Notes: a model not told the origin generated them from the sequence alone. DNA of 64,000 nt from Bacteroidales bacterium (GCA_024710405.1 JANJUV010000017.1:62001-126000); one strand, 5' to 3'. Positions 42,037-52,500 are shown, numbered from the stretch's first letter. Made by a program: numbers and translations.

Positions 42037-42044
42037 TATTTTTG
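42037..42044 (+). promoter_or_regulatory. TAnnTTTG-type -7 element for cysteate synthase
   Basis: TATTTTTG lies 21 nt before the ATG at 42066, supporting that start over the codon at 42042. Confidence 0.5.
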
Positions 42045-42065
42045 CGGCTGATACACCGTCAAGGC

Positions 42066-43364
42066 ATGAACCATAACTTTCGACCCACCCGCTACAGGCT
42101 TCAGTCAGTGGCCACCGGCAAAGTGTTCGACGACACCGGCTGGCTGCTCGAAGCTACGGACGAAGATAAGCCCACACTCGTCAGGGCAGTTTACAATGAC
42201 CCCCGGCTTAACTTGTTTGATGACAGCTTTGGGTTGTACCGATACGCATCCTGGCTCCCCGTCAACCGAATGCTTCAAGGCTCTTCGGCTCCTGTGACCT
42301 ATAAAAGTGAAGGCCTGGCTGCTCATCTGGGACTAAAAAATCTGTACATCACCTTCAGCGGCTGGTGGCCCGAGATTGGCGCTGTCATGCCCACATGCTC
42401 GTTTAAGGAAACCGAAGCCTATGCTGTTTGTGGCCGTATGACACCGGAGATGTCGCAAAAGGTTTTGGTAGTAGCCTCGGCCGGGAACACAGCGCGTGCT
42501 TTTGCCAAAGTTTGCTCCGATAACCTTATTCCCCTTTTGCTGTGTGTTCCCGAAGACAACCTCGATGCCCTGTGGTTCGACAAGCCTTTGAACGACTGTG
42601 TGAAGCTGGTGTGCACGGCTTCGGGCAGCGACTATTTCGACGCCATCCACCTGTCGAACCTCATTTGTGGTTTTGAGGGATTCTATGCCGAAGGCGGCGC
42701 AAAAAATGTGGCCCGGCGCGATGGAATGGCCACCACCATGCTCTCAGCTACTACCTTCATCGGACGTATTCCCGACTACTATTTTCAGGCAGTGGGCAGC
42801 GGTACGGGGGCCATTGCCGCCTGGGAAGCCAACCTACGTTTTCTCAGCGACGGAAGGTATGGCAGCCACAAAATGAAACTTATGGTGTCGCAGAACGAGC
42901 CTTTTGTCCCGATATATGATGCCTGGAAGGCCGGCTCACGGGCCATGCTGCCCTATGACGATGACCAGGCCCGGCGCGATGTGGAACAGATCAATGCCAA
43001 GGTGCTCAGCAACCGCAAACCACCTTATCCCATCACCGGCGGGCTCTTTGATGCCCTTAGCGACACCAGTGGCGAGGTGCTCACCGTAAGCAATGAAGCT
43101 GCTGATGCAGCCGCTGAACTGTTTGAACGAACCGAAGGAAACGACCTGCATCCGGCTGCTTCTGTGGCCACCGCTTCTTTGGTGCAGGCAGTCGCCGACA
43201 AAAAGATTGAGCCCGAAGCTGTGGTGATGCTCAACATCACCGGTGGAGGCGAAGCACGATACAAAGCAACGCACAAACTACATTATCTGAAACCAAAGAT
43301 CGTTTTCGATATTGATGCAGCTTCTGAATTTATACAAAGTGCAGTTTCCCGGATGAAGTTTTGA
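42066..43364 (+). CDS. cysteate synthase (threonine synthase-like PLP enzyme)
   Basis: PLP enzyme of 432 residues that makes L-cysteate from O-phosphoserine and sulfite. The stretch SEGLAAHLGLKNLYITFSG, WPEIGAVMPTCSFKETEA (PLP Lys114) and WLPVNR match the cysteate synthase family known from Methanosarcina coenzyme M biosynthesis and not canonical threonine synthase. In Bacteroidota the same reaction feeds capnine-type sulfonolipids, which is the likely role here; the acyltransferase that would use cysteate is not in this window. It appears to be a single-gene unit with its own promoter. Confidence 0.85.
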   Translation: MNHNFRPTRYRLQSVATGKVFDDTGWLLEATDEDKPTLVRAVYNDPRLNLFDDSFGLYRYASWLPVNRMLQGSSAPVTYKSEGLAAHLGLKNLYITFSGWWPEIGAVMPTCSFKETEAYAVCGRMTPEMSQKVLVVASAGNTARAFAKVCSDNLIPLLLCVPEDNLDALWFDKPLNDCVKLVCTASGSDYFDAIHLSNLICGFEGFYAEGGAKNVARRDGMATTMLSATTFIGRIPDYYFQAVGSGTGAIAAWEANLRFLSDGRYGSHKMKLMVSQNEPFVPIYDAWKAGSRAMLPYDDDQARRDVEQINAKVLSNRKPPYPITGGLFDALSDTSGEVLTVSNEAADAAAELFERTEGNDLHPAASVATASLVQAVADKKIEPEAVVMLNITGGGEARYKATHKLHYLKPKIVFDIDAASEFIQSAVSRMKF

Positions 43365-43423
43365 TGGAAAAATAAACTTTGTTTAATTCATTAGCTATTC
43401 AACCATCCGTCACTAGTAGTCTG

Positions 43424-43681
43424 CTAATCAAAGAGCTCGCTTAGCCAGTGCTTTTTCCGGTAGTGATGATACTCTTTTTGATCCTTGTACCTGAAGTCAC
43501 GACTCTGCTGCTGATTCTGTAGTGAAACAGCCCCTACATCGTTAGATACAGCTTTGTCAATAATTTTATCCAATTCGCCCCTGTCGAGCCAGATTCCGCG
43601 ACAGCTTGGACAATAATCGATTTCAACACCCTGGCGCTCTGACATTACCAGGTCAACATTGGAACAGATCGGACATTTCAT
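43424..43681 (-). CDS. TFIIB-type zinc-ribbon protein (zf-TFIIB family)
   Basis: Small protein of 85 residues. An N-terminal zinc ribbon (CPICSN at 3-8 and CPSCRG about 24-29, four Cys ligands) is followed by the family signature IWLDRGELDKI and a charged tail (YKDQKEYHHYRKKHW). Function in bacteria is not established. Stands alone between the cysteate synthase and VOC genes. Confidence 0.9.
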   Translation of the reverse strand: MKCPICSNVDLVMSERQGVEIDYCPSCRGIWLDRGELDKIIDKAVSNDVGAVSLQNQQQSRDFRYKDQKEYHHYRKKHWLSELFD

Positions 43682-43784
43682 ATGAATGTAATTTTGTACA
43701 AAAACAAATAATCAAGCCGGAAGTTCGAAAACAGAGTTATAAAACTCTAGGGGAATAATGCGCTATACCTGCTGGAATTTGATA

Positions 43785-44177
43785 TTACTTCATTGAGTGC
43801 AGTCCGATTGTGTTGCCTTCGGTGTCCATCACGATGGAGCAAAATCCGTATTCACCGATCTGAAATTTGTCCTGTAGCACCTGACCTCCGGCTGCTTCCA
43901 CCCGCGATGTTTCTGCAGCACAATCCTCGCAGGTGAAATACACCACCGTGCCTCCGGTGCCGGGCTGCATCGCGCTGGTTTTGCAGAGTGCGCCGCTGAT
44001 GTTGGCTTCGCCTTCGGCCCAGGGAAAACTCAGCATCTCGAGGTCGCTGCCTTCGCCCGGAGTTTGCATGGGAATCATTTCGATCTGCAGCACGGTTTCA
44101 TAAAACTGACGGGCACGGTCCATGTCGGCCACATATATTTCTACCCAGGTAAACGGGTTTTTGGGTTGTGTTGTCAT
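43785..44177 (-). CDS. VOC-family (glyoxalase-like) protein
   Basis: Single-domain protein of 130 residues of the vicinal-oxygen-chelate superfamily: two beta-alpha-beta-beta-beta modules, starting FTWVEIYVADMDRARQFYETVL and ending with GFCSIVMDTEGNTIGLHS (Glu would be a metal ligand in active members). Similar to the PhnB/YdfO-like group. Substrate unknown. Confidence 0.85.
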   Translation of the reverse strand: MTTQPKNPFTWVEIYVADMDRARQFYETVLQIEMIPMQTPGEGSDLEMLSFPWAEGEANISGALCKTSAMQPGTGGTVVYFTCEDCAAETSRVEAAGGQVLQDKFQIGEYGFCSIVMDTEGNTIGLHSMK

Positions 44178-44278
44178 TGTGATTAATTATTAGATGATTG
44201 TATGATTATTGAATAGTCTAAAAACAAGTTTTTGTTTAAGTCCCTGATTAACTTCACCATTAATTTGAAGCAAGTGTT

Positions 44279-45028
44279 TTACTCCAGAAAAAACACAATC
44301 GTGCTCACTACCCTGGCTTTCTGGATGTAGGGTTCTTTGGGAATATCACCCGATTCTTCGCCGTAGTAATATCTTCCGGCTATAGTGATTTGTCCCTGCG
44401 AAGCGGTTTTGATCTTCCCCAGTTTTGCCTGCGAATCGTTGGCAAACTGCTCGCCGGCAATGCGTGCGTTTTTGGTGCTCTCGGCAATGAGTTGCGGTTT
44501 GATGTCGTTCAGTTCGGGGAAGATGTAGTCGGTGTATATGTTGCAGGTTAAGTCCCTGCTGACCAGGTCAAGTTTGATCTGTGCGGTTTTGTTTTCGGTG
44601 TTCTGCACATCTTTCGACTGAACGGTAAGGCTTTGAAACACCGTGTATCTGTCAATTTTCACCTGCACTGTCTTTCCGTCCATCCATTGGTTTTCGTAGT
44701 AGCGTTGCCTGTCGGTGACATCAAGGTTGTTGATGGTTATTTCGTCACGGGTAATTCCGTTGCCGGTCAGGTAGTCAATGATGGCGTTTTTCTTTGTTTC
44801 CGTTTGTTTCATCAGTGCTTGCAGGTCATCGCCCGAGAAGGAGTAGTCGAGGGTGATGGTGGCAGCGTTGGCCGTCATATTCATTTCGGCCAGACCTTTT
44901 ACGGTAACCACACGGTCTTTGTCGCTGAAGGTTTTCATGCCCTTGAACACAAAGAATCCCAGTAAGATAAGCCCCAGCAGCAGGGCAAAAGAATGAAGGA
45001 TTGATTTGAATCCGTTTTTGTCGTCCAT
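44279..45028 (-). CDS. SIMPL-domain (DUF541) protein
   Basis: Membrane-anchored protein of 249 residues: one N-terminal helix (FALLLGLILLGFFVFKG, 13-29), then a SIMPL domain facing the periplasm, with VTVKGLAEMNMTANAATITL and the closing ARVVSTIVFFLE. Family members are linked to envelope or oxidative stress but have no firm biochemical role. Confidence 0.88.
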   Translation of the reverse strand: MDDKNGFKSILHSFALLLGLILLGFFVFKGMKTFSDKDRVVTVKGLAEMNMTANAATITLDYSFSGDDLQALMKQTETKKNAIIDYLTGNGITRDEITINNLDVTDRQRYYENQWMDGKTVQVKIDRYTVFQSLTVQSKDVQNTENKTAQIKLDLVSRDLTCNIYTDYIFPELNDIKPQLIAESTKNARIAGEQFANDSQAKLGKIKTASQGQITIAGRYYYGEESGDIPKEPYIQKARVVSTIVFFLE

Positions 45029-45092
45029 GGTTGTCAGGTTTTAATATTTCAGGGGTTAAAAGTATCCAAATTTCCGGTTGTGCAGTCTGCAT

Positions 45093-45100
45093 CAAAGATA
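45093..45100 (-). promoter_or_regulatory. TAnnTTTG-type -7 element for the SIMPL gene
   Basis: The minus strand reads TATCTTTG about 64 nt before the ATG at 45028. Confidence 0.4.
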
Positions 45101-45180
45101 TTTGGCTGAAGTAATAAACGCATGTGTTTTGTCGGCTTTGTGTTGTTCGCCAAAATGATTATTGGTGCGTGGTTTTTTCT

Positions 45181-45273
45181 GCCACAAAGACTCTAAGGCA
45201 CTAAGCAACAACAAGAATATGTTATTGAACAACAACACTTTGTGCCGCTTTGTGTCCTGGTGCCTTAGTGGCA
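45181..45273. repeat. inverted-arm spacer element R3
   Basis: GCCACAAAGACTCTAAGGCA (45181-45200) is answered by inverted CTTTGTG and TGCCTTAGTGGC (45261-45272), enclosing about 60 bp. It has the same design as R1 (13.6 kb) and the block at 30.9-31.05 kb, built here on CACAAAG/CTAAGGCAC units. Confidence 0.6.
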
Positions 45274-45439
45274 TTACAAAGACGTGGTATTGTATCATTG
45301 TCGCCTCAACAACAAAACTATTTAATGATAACCTGCCCGATGGGGGAGCTATTGAAAAGCACCCCCCCAGAAACACCAACGGCCGAAGACGTATTGTCCC
45401 CGGCCGCCAGTTTGCTTATGTAAACTGTTTTTGGCCTGT

Positions 45440-46825
45440 TCAGATCATTTTTTTGGGGTCGACCCATTCGGTGAACTGCTCGTCGGTGAGCAAACCGAGT
45501 TCCAGGGCGGCCTGGCGCAGGGTGCTGTGCTCCGTATGGGCTTTCTTGGCTATTTTGGCGGCATTGTCGTAGCCGATGTGGGTGTTGAGCGCGGTGACCA
45601 GCATCAGCGAGTTTTCGAGGTTCTGTTTGATGCGTTCTTCGTTGGCTTCGATGCCGTCAATGGCGTGTTCGGTGAAGCTCACACAGGCGTCGCCCAGCAA
45701 GCGTGCGGCCTGCAGCAGGTTGTAGATCATCACGGGCTTAAACACATTGAGCTGGAAATGGCCGTGCATTCCCCCGGCAGTGATGGCGGCGTCGTTGCCG
45801 ATCACCTGCGCACACACCATCGAAAGACTTTCGTTCTGCGTGGGGTTCACCTTGCCGGGCATGATGGACGAGCCGGGCTCGTTGGCCGGCAGGATCACCT
45901 CGCCTATGCCGCAGCGCGGGCCGGAAGCCAGCAGGCGGATGTTGTTGGCAATGTGCATCAGACTTACGGCCAGTTGCTTCAACGCGCCCGAAGTTTCCAC
46001 GATGGCATCATGGGCCGAAAGGGCTTCAAATTTATTGGGAGCGGTCACAAAAGGAAGTCCGGTGAGTTTGGCAATGTTTGCAGCCACTTTTTCCGAATAG
46101 CCTTTTGGGGTGTTGATGCCGGTGCCCACGGCAGTGCCGCCAAGGGCCAGTTCGCTCAGGTGCGCTAAGGTGTTTCTGAGCGCTTTGATGCCGTAGTCGA
46201 GCTGGGCCACATAGCCCGAGAACTCCTGTCCTAAAGTCAGCGGGGTGGCGTCCATGAGGTGGGTGCGGCCAATCTTCACGATGTCTTTAAAAGCTACAGC
46301 CTTGTTATGCAAGGCATTGCGGAGCATCTCCACGCCCGGAAGGGTGGTTTCCACCACCATTTTGTAAGCGGCAATGTGCATGGCCGTGGGGTAGGTGTCG
46401 TTTGATGATTGTGATTTGTTCACATCATCGTTGGGGTGGATGGATTTTTTGGCATCATCGAGGCTGCCTCCGCCAAGCACATGGGCGCGGTTGGCAATCA
46501 CCTCATTCACATTCATATTGCTTTGCGTGCCCGAACCCGTTTGCCAGATGACCAACGGAAAATTGTCGTTGAGTTTGCCTGCGAGGATCTCATCGGCGGC
46601 GGCGGCAATGAGGTCGCACTTCTCTTTGGGCAGCACCCCCAGTTCCATATTGGTGATGGCTGCGGCTTTCTTCAGGTAGGCAAATGCCATGATGATTTCG
46701 GACGGCATCGAGCCTTCGGGGCCGATGCGGAAGTTGTTGCGCGAACGCTCGGTTTGCGCGCCCCAGTACTTGTCGGCAGGAACCTCAACAGGTCCCATGG
46801 TGTCTTTTTCGATTCTTACTTTCAT
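45440..46825 (-). CDS. fumC: fumarate hydratase, class II
   Basis: Iron-independent fumarase of 461 residues that interconverts fumarate and malate in the citric acid cycle. The superfamily signature [15 protein letters not shown] holds the catalytic serine loop; [27 protein letters not shown] and [16 protein letters not shown] are the other two conserved regions. Starts [20 protein letters not shown], as usual. Length normal. Confidence 0.97.
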   Translation of the reverse strand: MKVRIEKDTMGPVEVPADKYWGAQTERSRNNFRIGPEGSMPSEIIMAFAYLKKAAAITNMELGVLPKEKCDLIAAAADEILAGKLNDNFPLVIWQTGSGTQSNMNVNEVIANRAHVLGGGSLDDAKKSIHPNDDVNKSQSSNDTYPTAMHIAAYKMVVETTLPGVEMLRNALHNKAVAFKDIVKIGRTHLMDATPLTLGQEFSGYVAQLDYGIKALRNTLAHLSELALGGTAVGTGINTPKGYSEKVAANIAKLTGLPFVTAPNKFEALSAHDAIVETSGALKQLAVSLMHIANNIRLLASGPRCGIGEVILPANEPGSSIMPGKVNPTQNESLSMVCAQVIGNDAAITAGGMHGHFQLNVFKPVMIYNLLQAARLLGDACVSFTEHAIDGIEANEERIKQNLENSLMLVTALNTHIGYDNAAKIAKKAHTEHSTLRQAALELGLLTDEQFTEWVDPKKMI

Positions 46826-46881
46826 GATATTTGTTTTTATGAGGTTGTGGTTTTCGGTGACATTATCAAAGTTTCCGGACC

Positions 46882-47253
46882 TTACTTCAGGTTTCTGTTG
46901 ATCTTGCTGCTGAGTTGGGAGAGTTCTTTACTGATGGTAAGGATTTTGTCTTTGAGGTCTTCACATTCGCGGTCTTGCAGAAAAGCCAGATGGCGGCATA
47001 CGAGCAGCAGGGTTTCGGTTTCGTGGAGAGCCTGAGCCGCCTGTGCGATGTGGTTTCTGGTTTCGGGACTGAGTTTGCCGTTTGTGCCTGAGGCAAAAAG
47101 CACGGGAATTTCAACGGCTTTGTCGCGCAGTTTGCGGGTCAGTCCGTCTTTTTCGTCGCCCGGAAACCTTGCAGTGAGCTGATAAATGGTTCTGACATAG
47201 TCCATCAATTGTTCCCAGATGGGCAGGCTGGTGTAGTTGCGGTCGGATTTCAT
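46882..47253 (-). CDS. four-helix-bundle protein (S23-type)
   Basis: Helical protein of 123 residues of the four-helix-bundle family first known from 23S rRNA intervening sequences: [22 protein letters not shown], then [20 protein letters not shown] and a long C-terminal helix. Free-standing copies are common in Bacteroidota; the function is unknown. It starts 13 nt after the ArsC-like gene. Confidence 0.85.
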   Translation of the reverse strand: MKSDRNYTSLPIWEQLMDYVRTIYQLTARFPGDEKDGLTRKLRDKAVEIPVLFASGTNGKLSPETRNHIAQAAQALHETETLLLVCRHLAFLQDRECEDLKDKILTISKELSQLSSKINRNLK

Positions 47254-47266
47254 TCGGTTTGTGTTG

Positions 47267-47611
47267 TTATTTAATTAATGCTTGAATATTTTCGGGCGGG
47301 TCGGCCCAGACGGCTTTGTTGCCGGCCTGCACCAGCGGGCGCTTGATCAATTGGGGATGCTGCAGCATCAGGCTGATCCAGGCTTCATCGTCCAACGCTT
47401 TGCTTTTGAGCTCTTTCTTGTAGATTTCTTCCTGTTTTCTGACAAGTTCTCCAGCTTTCAGGCCTGTGTTGCGTATCAGCGTACGGAGGGTTTCGGCATT
47501 CAGTGGTGTTTTCATATAGTCAACCACCTCGAAGGGCAGCTTGCATGCCTTCAGGTATTCGAGGCCGGCTCTGGATTTGCGGCAGCGCGGATTGTGGTAT
47601 ATGGTGATCAT
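47267..47611 (-). CDS. ArsC/Spx-family thioredoxin-fold reductase
   Basis: Protein of 114 residues of the arsenate reductase-like family. HNPRCRKSR places the reactive Cys10, and LIKRPLVQ is the conserved second motif. No ars genes are nearby, so a general glutathione/thiol reductase (YffB-like) role is as likely as arsenate reduction. It lies 13 nt after prfB in the same direction. Confidence 0.88.
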   Translation of the reverse strand: MITIYHNPRCRKSRAGLEYLKACKLPFEVVDYMKTPLNAETLRTLIRNTGLKAGELVRKQEEIYKKELKSKALDDEAWISLMLQHPQLIKRPLVQAGNKAVWADPPENIQALIK

Positions 47612-47624
47612 CTTGCTTATGAGT

Positions 47625-48714
47625 TTAGTCGCGTCCGTATTCCATCAGAAAGGCTTTGATAAAGTCGTTGAGTTGTCCGTCCATCACAGCCTGCACGTTT
47701 GAGGTTTCGTGGCTGGTGCGGTGGTCTTTGACCATTTTGTAGGGGTGCATCACATACGACCTGATCTGTGAGCCCCATTCGATCTTTTTCTTGGTGCCTT
47801 CTATTTTGTCTTTGGCTTCCTGTTTTTTACGCAGTTCCAGTTCATAGAGTTGCGATTTAAGCATCTGCATGGCTTTTTCGCGGTTCTGAAGCTGGGAGCG
47901 TGTCACCTGGCACTCGATCACGATCCCGGTAGGGGCATGTTTCAACCGTACGGCGGTCTCAACTTTGTTCACGTTTTGTCCGCCGGGGCCGCTCGACCTG
48001 AAGGTGTCCCAGGAAATGTCGGCCGGGTTGATCACGATGTCGATGTTGTCGTCCACCACGGGATACACATAGACTGAAGCAAATGAGGTGTGTCTGCGGT
48101 TGGCCGAGTCGAAGGGTGACAGGCGCACGAGGCGGTGCACACCGTTTTCGCTTTTCAGGTAGCCAAAGGCGTAGTCGCCTTCAAACTCCAGCGAAACGCT
48201 TTTGATACCGGCCACTTCGCCTTCCTGTATATCCAGTTCACGCACCTTGAAACCGTTGTCTTCGGCATACATCATATACATGCGCATGAGCATCTGTGCC
48301 CAGTCCTGACTTTCGGTGCCACCTGCACCTGCATTGATGTTCACAATGGCCGAAAGTTTGTCTTCCTCGCCGCTGAGCATGTTCCAGAACTCGAGTTCTT
48401 CAATTTTCTTTACGCAGTTGTCGTAAGCTTTGTCCACCTCGTCTTCGGAGGCATCGCCCGAATCGTAGAACTCGAAGGCGAGACTAAGTTCATCATACAG
48501 AGCCATAGCCTCTTCGAAGCCATCGGTCCAGCGTTTCTTCTCCTTGATGGATTTCAGCAGTGTTTCGGCTTTTTTGGGATCGTCCCAGAAATCGGGAGCG
48601 TGGGTGCGTTCTTCTTCTTCTTCTATCTCGACCTTTTTACGGTCCACGTCAAAGATACCTCCTCAAGGCATCGAGCCTTTTGCGCAGTTCCTTATAATGT
48701 TCGGTTGTGATCAT
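47625..48714 (-). CDS. prfB: peptide chain release factor 2, programmed +1 frameshift
   Basis: Class I release factor reading UGA and UAA; 362 residues after frameshifting. Translation begins at the ATG 48712-48714 ([21 protein letters not shown]) and meets an in-frame TGA at 48649-48651. The slip site CTTTGAC (48648-48654) is preceded at three bases by AGGAGG (48658-48663), as in the E. coli autoregulatory site. Decoding resumes with GAC and runs to 47625. The GGQ motif ([11 protein letters not shown]) and the stop-codon recognition SPF tripeptide ([11 protein letters not shown]) are present. Confidence 0.96.
48648..48663 (-). promoter_or_regulatory. prfB programmed frameshift signal
   Basis: On the minus strand AGGAGG-TAT-CTT-TGA-C: internal Shine-Dalgarno, slippery CTT codon and weak UGA-C stop. 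Low RF2 lets the ribosome shift +1 and make more RF2. Confidence 0.95.
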
Positions 48715-48750
48715 GAATAATGTGTTTTCGGATGTTTGAAAAACAGACTG

Positions 48751-48758
48751 CAAAAGTA
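48751..48758 (-). promoter_or_regulatory. TAnnTTTG-type -7 element for prfB
   Basis: The minus strand reads TACTTTTG 36 nt before the prfB ATG. Confidence 0.45.
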
Positions 48759-48782
48759 GGGCTAATTATGGTTGGGTGTGCA

Positions 48783-49235
48783 TCAGACTCGTTCGTTAAT
48801 GATGTCCCAGACAAGAGCAGGCTGAAAACCTTTCTGGATGGCATAGGTTGCCAGTTTGGCATTTTTGCGGTATGGGTCGGTTTCGTCCACTTTTTTCGAA
48901 GAGAGCACCTCTTTGAGCACCTGCACATATTCTTCGCTGTCTATCTCCTGCAGACCAATTTCGATGATCAGGTCAGGCACTTTCTTTAACCGCAGGGCAT
49001 ACATGATTTTATTGCGTCCCCAGTGGTTGTTACGAAGCTTTCCCAGTGCATAAGCCCTGACGAAACGGTCCTCATCGATCAGTCCCTCGCGTTCAAGCTG
49101 AAGAATAATCTGTTCGGCTACTTCCGTACGGGCTTTCCATGAAGTCAGTTTTTCTTTCAATTCGCTGATGCAGCGTTCCTGATAGTCGCAGAAATGCCTT
49201 GCTTTGTCGAGGAGGTATTGGTATTCGGTGCCCAT
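48783..49235 (-). CDS. recX: RecX-family regulatory protein
   Basis: Protein of 150 residues made of three-helix RecX repeats, which bind RecA filaments and restrain recombination. Characteristic segments: ARHFCDYQERCISELKEKL, LEREGLIDEDRFVRAY and NHWGRNKIMYALRLKKV. ATG at 49235 is chosen over the codon at 49286. recA is not in the window. Confidence 0.9.
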   Translation of the reverse strand: MGTEYQYLLDKARHFCDYQERCISELKEKLTSWKARTEVAEQIILQLEREGLIDEDRFVRAYALGKLRNNHWGRNKIMYALRLKKVPDLIIEIGLQEIDSEEYVQVLKEVLSSKKVDETDPYRKNAKLATYAIQKGFQPALVWDIINERV

Positions 49236-49391
49236 ATGATGCGTAGCTTGAAGGTTTACAGGCTGCAAGATACGAAAAAATAGCACGAAAGATGATTGTT
49301 GATTCGTTGATTCGTTGACCCCCGCCTGGTCAGTCGGGAAAGTTCGTTGATTCGTTTATGGAGGCTGACAGATTTGTTCTAAAAACACAGA

Positions 49392-49447
49392 CCCGGAACC
49401 AGAAACAAGAAACAAGAAACCAGAAACAAGAAACAAGGAACCAGAAT
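49392..49447. repeat. 7-bp tandem array, eight units
   Basis: Eight heptamers in register: CCCGGAA, CCAGAAA, CAAGAAA (repeated), CAAGGAA, CCAGAAT. Unlike the others it lies between divergent genes. Confidence 0.85.
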
Positions 49448-49529
49448 CCGCAACCGTTTGCAATCTTCCGCCATTTTCATCTATTTTATTGATTTAATGA
49501 ATGTTGAGTTGATATTGAAGTATTTCTGA

Positions 49530-49562
49530 TTTGCAGAAAGCAAATGATTCTCAATAACTTTG
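49530..49562 (+). promoter_or_regulatory. TTTG-N21-TAACTTTG promoter for the GH57 gene
   Basis: TTTG at 49530-49533 and TAACTTTG at 49555-49562, spaced by 21 bp: the best full match in the window to the Bacteroidota housekeeping promoter. The ATG is at 49580. Confidence 0.65.
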
Positions 49563-49579
49563 AGAAAATTATCATTTCA

Positions 49580-52500
49580 ATGAAACGCATATTTACACTC
49601 CTTCTGTGTCTCACGCTTCTGCCGGTGCTTCTTCATGCCGGCAACGATACGGTCAGAAGTCCGAAAATATACATTGCCTTTTTGTGGCATATGCACCAGC
49701 CGATTTATTATCCATATCAGAACATTGTGCAGACCGAGCAAAGCGGTGTATTCAGTTTTTCGCTTTTCAATGTGCACCTGAGCCGCACCGGGCCTTACAC
49801 CGACTGGCCGCGCAATGCTGTGCAAAAGGGCATCAATGCCAATATGCCCCATTTTGGGGCGCAGGTGAGTTTCAGCGGCTCTCTTATCGAAAACCTGAAT
49901 AATCTGCAACAGGCAGGGGTTGGTTTCAACAATTGGAAAAGTCATTGGAACTATATTAAAAACCAGCAAACTTCGCTCGGAAACCCGCGTATGGACATGG
50001 TGGGTTTTGGTTACCACCACCCCCTGATGGGATTGATCGACTATGTCGACATCCGCAGGCAGATTCAGGACCACAAGAAAATATTCTCCGAGCAATTCAC
50101 AGGCACTTACTCCAAAGGTATCTTCCCGCCCGAAACAGCGTTTTCCCCACGAGTGATCCCCGCGCTCGTTGATGAAGGCTTCGAATGGGTGATCATCGAC
50201 AATCTGCATTTCGACCGCACAGCACTGAATGCACCTGTAAGCGACGGGTCAGGCGTACTCAGGCCGAATAAGGCCGATGTGCGCAATCCCGACCCGCAGG
50301 ACTGGAAACAACTCAACGGGCTTTGGGCACCCACTCCGGTTTCCATCCGTTGGGGACATCAACCGCGTTATGTGTCTTATACTGACCCTTCCACAGGTGT
50401 TACCAAAAAGATCATCGGCATACCCGCATCGCGTTACCTCGGTGAGGAAGACGGAAGGGGTGGCTTCGGCGCACTCAACTACGAACATGTGATGAGCCAG
50501 TTTGAGGAGTACAACACCGACCCATTACGCCCGATCCTTATTGTGCTTCATCACGATGGCGACAATTATGGCGGCGGCAGCGAAGCCTATTACAACAGCA
50601 ATTTCCAGAACTTTGTCAACTGGATTCAGGGCCAGTCGAACAGGTTCGAGTGTACAACCATTCAAGACTATCTTGAGCGTTTCCCGGTTCCGCAGAACGA
50701 CGTCATCCACGTGCAGGACGGAAGCTGGCTGGGTGCAGCCGGTGGCGATCCCCAGTTCAGAAAGTGGAACGGCGAACCCGGAAGCTATCCCGGTGCCTCA
50801 GGCCCTTACAGCCCCGACCGTAACAGCTGGGGGATCATGACAGCTGCCAAAAACATCGTCGAAACAGCCCAGCAGGTCAACCCCAATGCCACAGGCACAC
50901 AACAGGGCTGGAAGTTTTACCTCAACGGTCAGGCCAGTGACTATTGGTATTGGGACGGTACCGAAATATGGGACTCAAATCCGGTACGTGCCGCAAACCA
51001 GGCGGTAAACAATGCCCTTCCTGTGGCTCAGGGCGGCACCGACCTTACCGCACCTTCTATTTACCTGCCGCAACGTTATCCCTACAATCCGGGTGCCATT
51101 GAATGGGACGGTGCAGGTGTGATGCCTTCTGATTTCACGGTGTGGACCTATGCCTTCGACCTGAACGGAATTGGGAGCGTAAGCCTCAAATACCGCATCA
51201 GCAACTCAGAAACCGTACAATTTGACAATATGATCTATGCAGGCGGAGCAGGCACAGGCCCCTGGCAAAACTTGCCTATGACAGGTGTTTCCATCACTTC
51301 AGTCACCGATCCCATGCCTTTGCACAAAGCAAAGGAGTACTCGGCACAGGTAAACGGATATCAGAATGTACTCATTGACTATTATGTGGAAGCAGTGGAC
51401 ACCAAAGGTAATCTAGCACGCTCACCCATTCAGCATGTCTGGGTGGGCGACGGAAGCGGCGGTTCATCGGGTAATGTGAGCTGGAGCCCGCAACAACCCA
51501 ACCTAAACGAAATCATCACCATAACGGCCAAACATGCCACTTCGCAAACCTTGCTTCATTGGGGCGTGAACAACTGGGACAGGCCCATAGCAGCCTACAG
51601 GCCTGCCGGAACAACAGAACACGAGGGCAGCAATGCCGTGCAAACGCCACCCACAGGTCAAAACGAAGAAGGTCATTACTTCTGGAACCTCGGCCCATTC
51701 AACAATGTGCAACAACAGGCAGATCAGATCGCCTTTGTGCTGAAACTCAATGACACTCAGTGGGACAACAACAACGGCAACGACTGGTTCATTGCGATTG
51801 ACAACGACCCCGACCCAAACCCTGTAGGCGCCAATGGCAGTGTGAGTATGCTCATGGGTAATCCCTATTCCTTTTCGACAAATGATTTTTACTACCAAAG
51901 TCCGATTGGCAGCGGCTTTGCCGGAATCCGGGCCGAAAGTCTGCCCGACAAAGGCAGCCTGACCTACAACGGAACAGCCGTAACAACCGGACAGGACTGC
52001 CCTAACCCAGCTCTGCTCATGTTCACCCCGGCAGCAGGACAGCAAGGTGATCCTTACACCAGCTTCACATTTAAGGTTAAAGACCAGCAACAACAATACT
52101 CAACCCAAACCTACACCATGCTTCTCAGGGTGTTGTCGGGCAATCCTGTCGGACAAAACAGCACAGTAAGCATGCTGGTGAATGAAACCTTTCAGTTTGC
52201 GGCATCCCATTTTGCCTTCAGCAGTCCTGCAGGCAACACCTTCAGCGGAATCCGCATCGAAGCCCTGCCCGCCAAAGGCCAACTCCTTAAGAACGGAACA
52301 GTGGTACAGGCTGGAGAACTCATCAACAACCCGGGGCAAATGACCTTTATACCAGCAACCGGCGAAACAGGCAATCCCTACACCACATTCAGCTACCGTC
52401 TGGTGGACAGTCAGGGACTTGAAAGCATAACAGCATATCAGCTCAGTATCGTGGTTGCCGGAAATTTCCCGCCCGGAATCAGCTGGTATCCGCAAACCCC

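Larger units (their letters stand above)
45029..45439. other. gene-free 411-nt gap
   Basis: Between the SIMPL and fumC genes. It contains the SIMPL promoter, element R3 and, at 45341-45369, TGGGGG facing CCCCCCA as a long-loop hairpin without a T-run, plus a CAGTTT/AAACTG hairpin (45413-45431) just past the fumC stop that might help end its transcript. No gene seen. Confidence 0.5.
49236..49579. other. 344-nt divergent gap with repeats and GH57-gene promoter
   Basis: Contains two and a half GTTGATTC octamers (49299-49318), the 7-bp array at 49392-49447 and a well-formed promoter at 49530-49562. No gene seen. Confidence 0.6.

Noticed and set aside
48651-48658. Sequence reading TATCTTTG on the minus strand, apparently a -7 promoter element
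   Set aside because: It is the TAT-CTT-TG part of the prfB frameshift site, inside the coding region; the real promoter candidate is at 48751.
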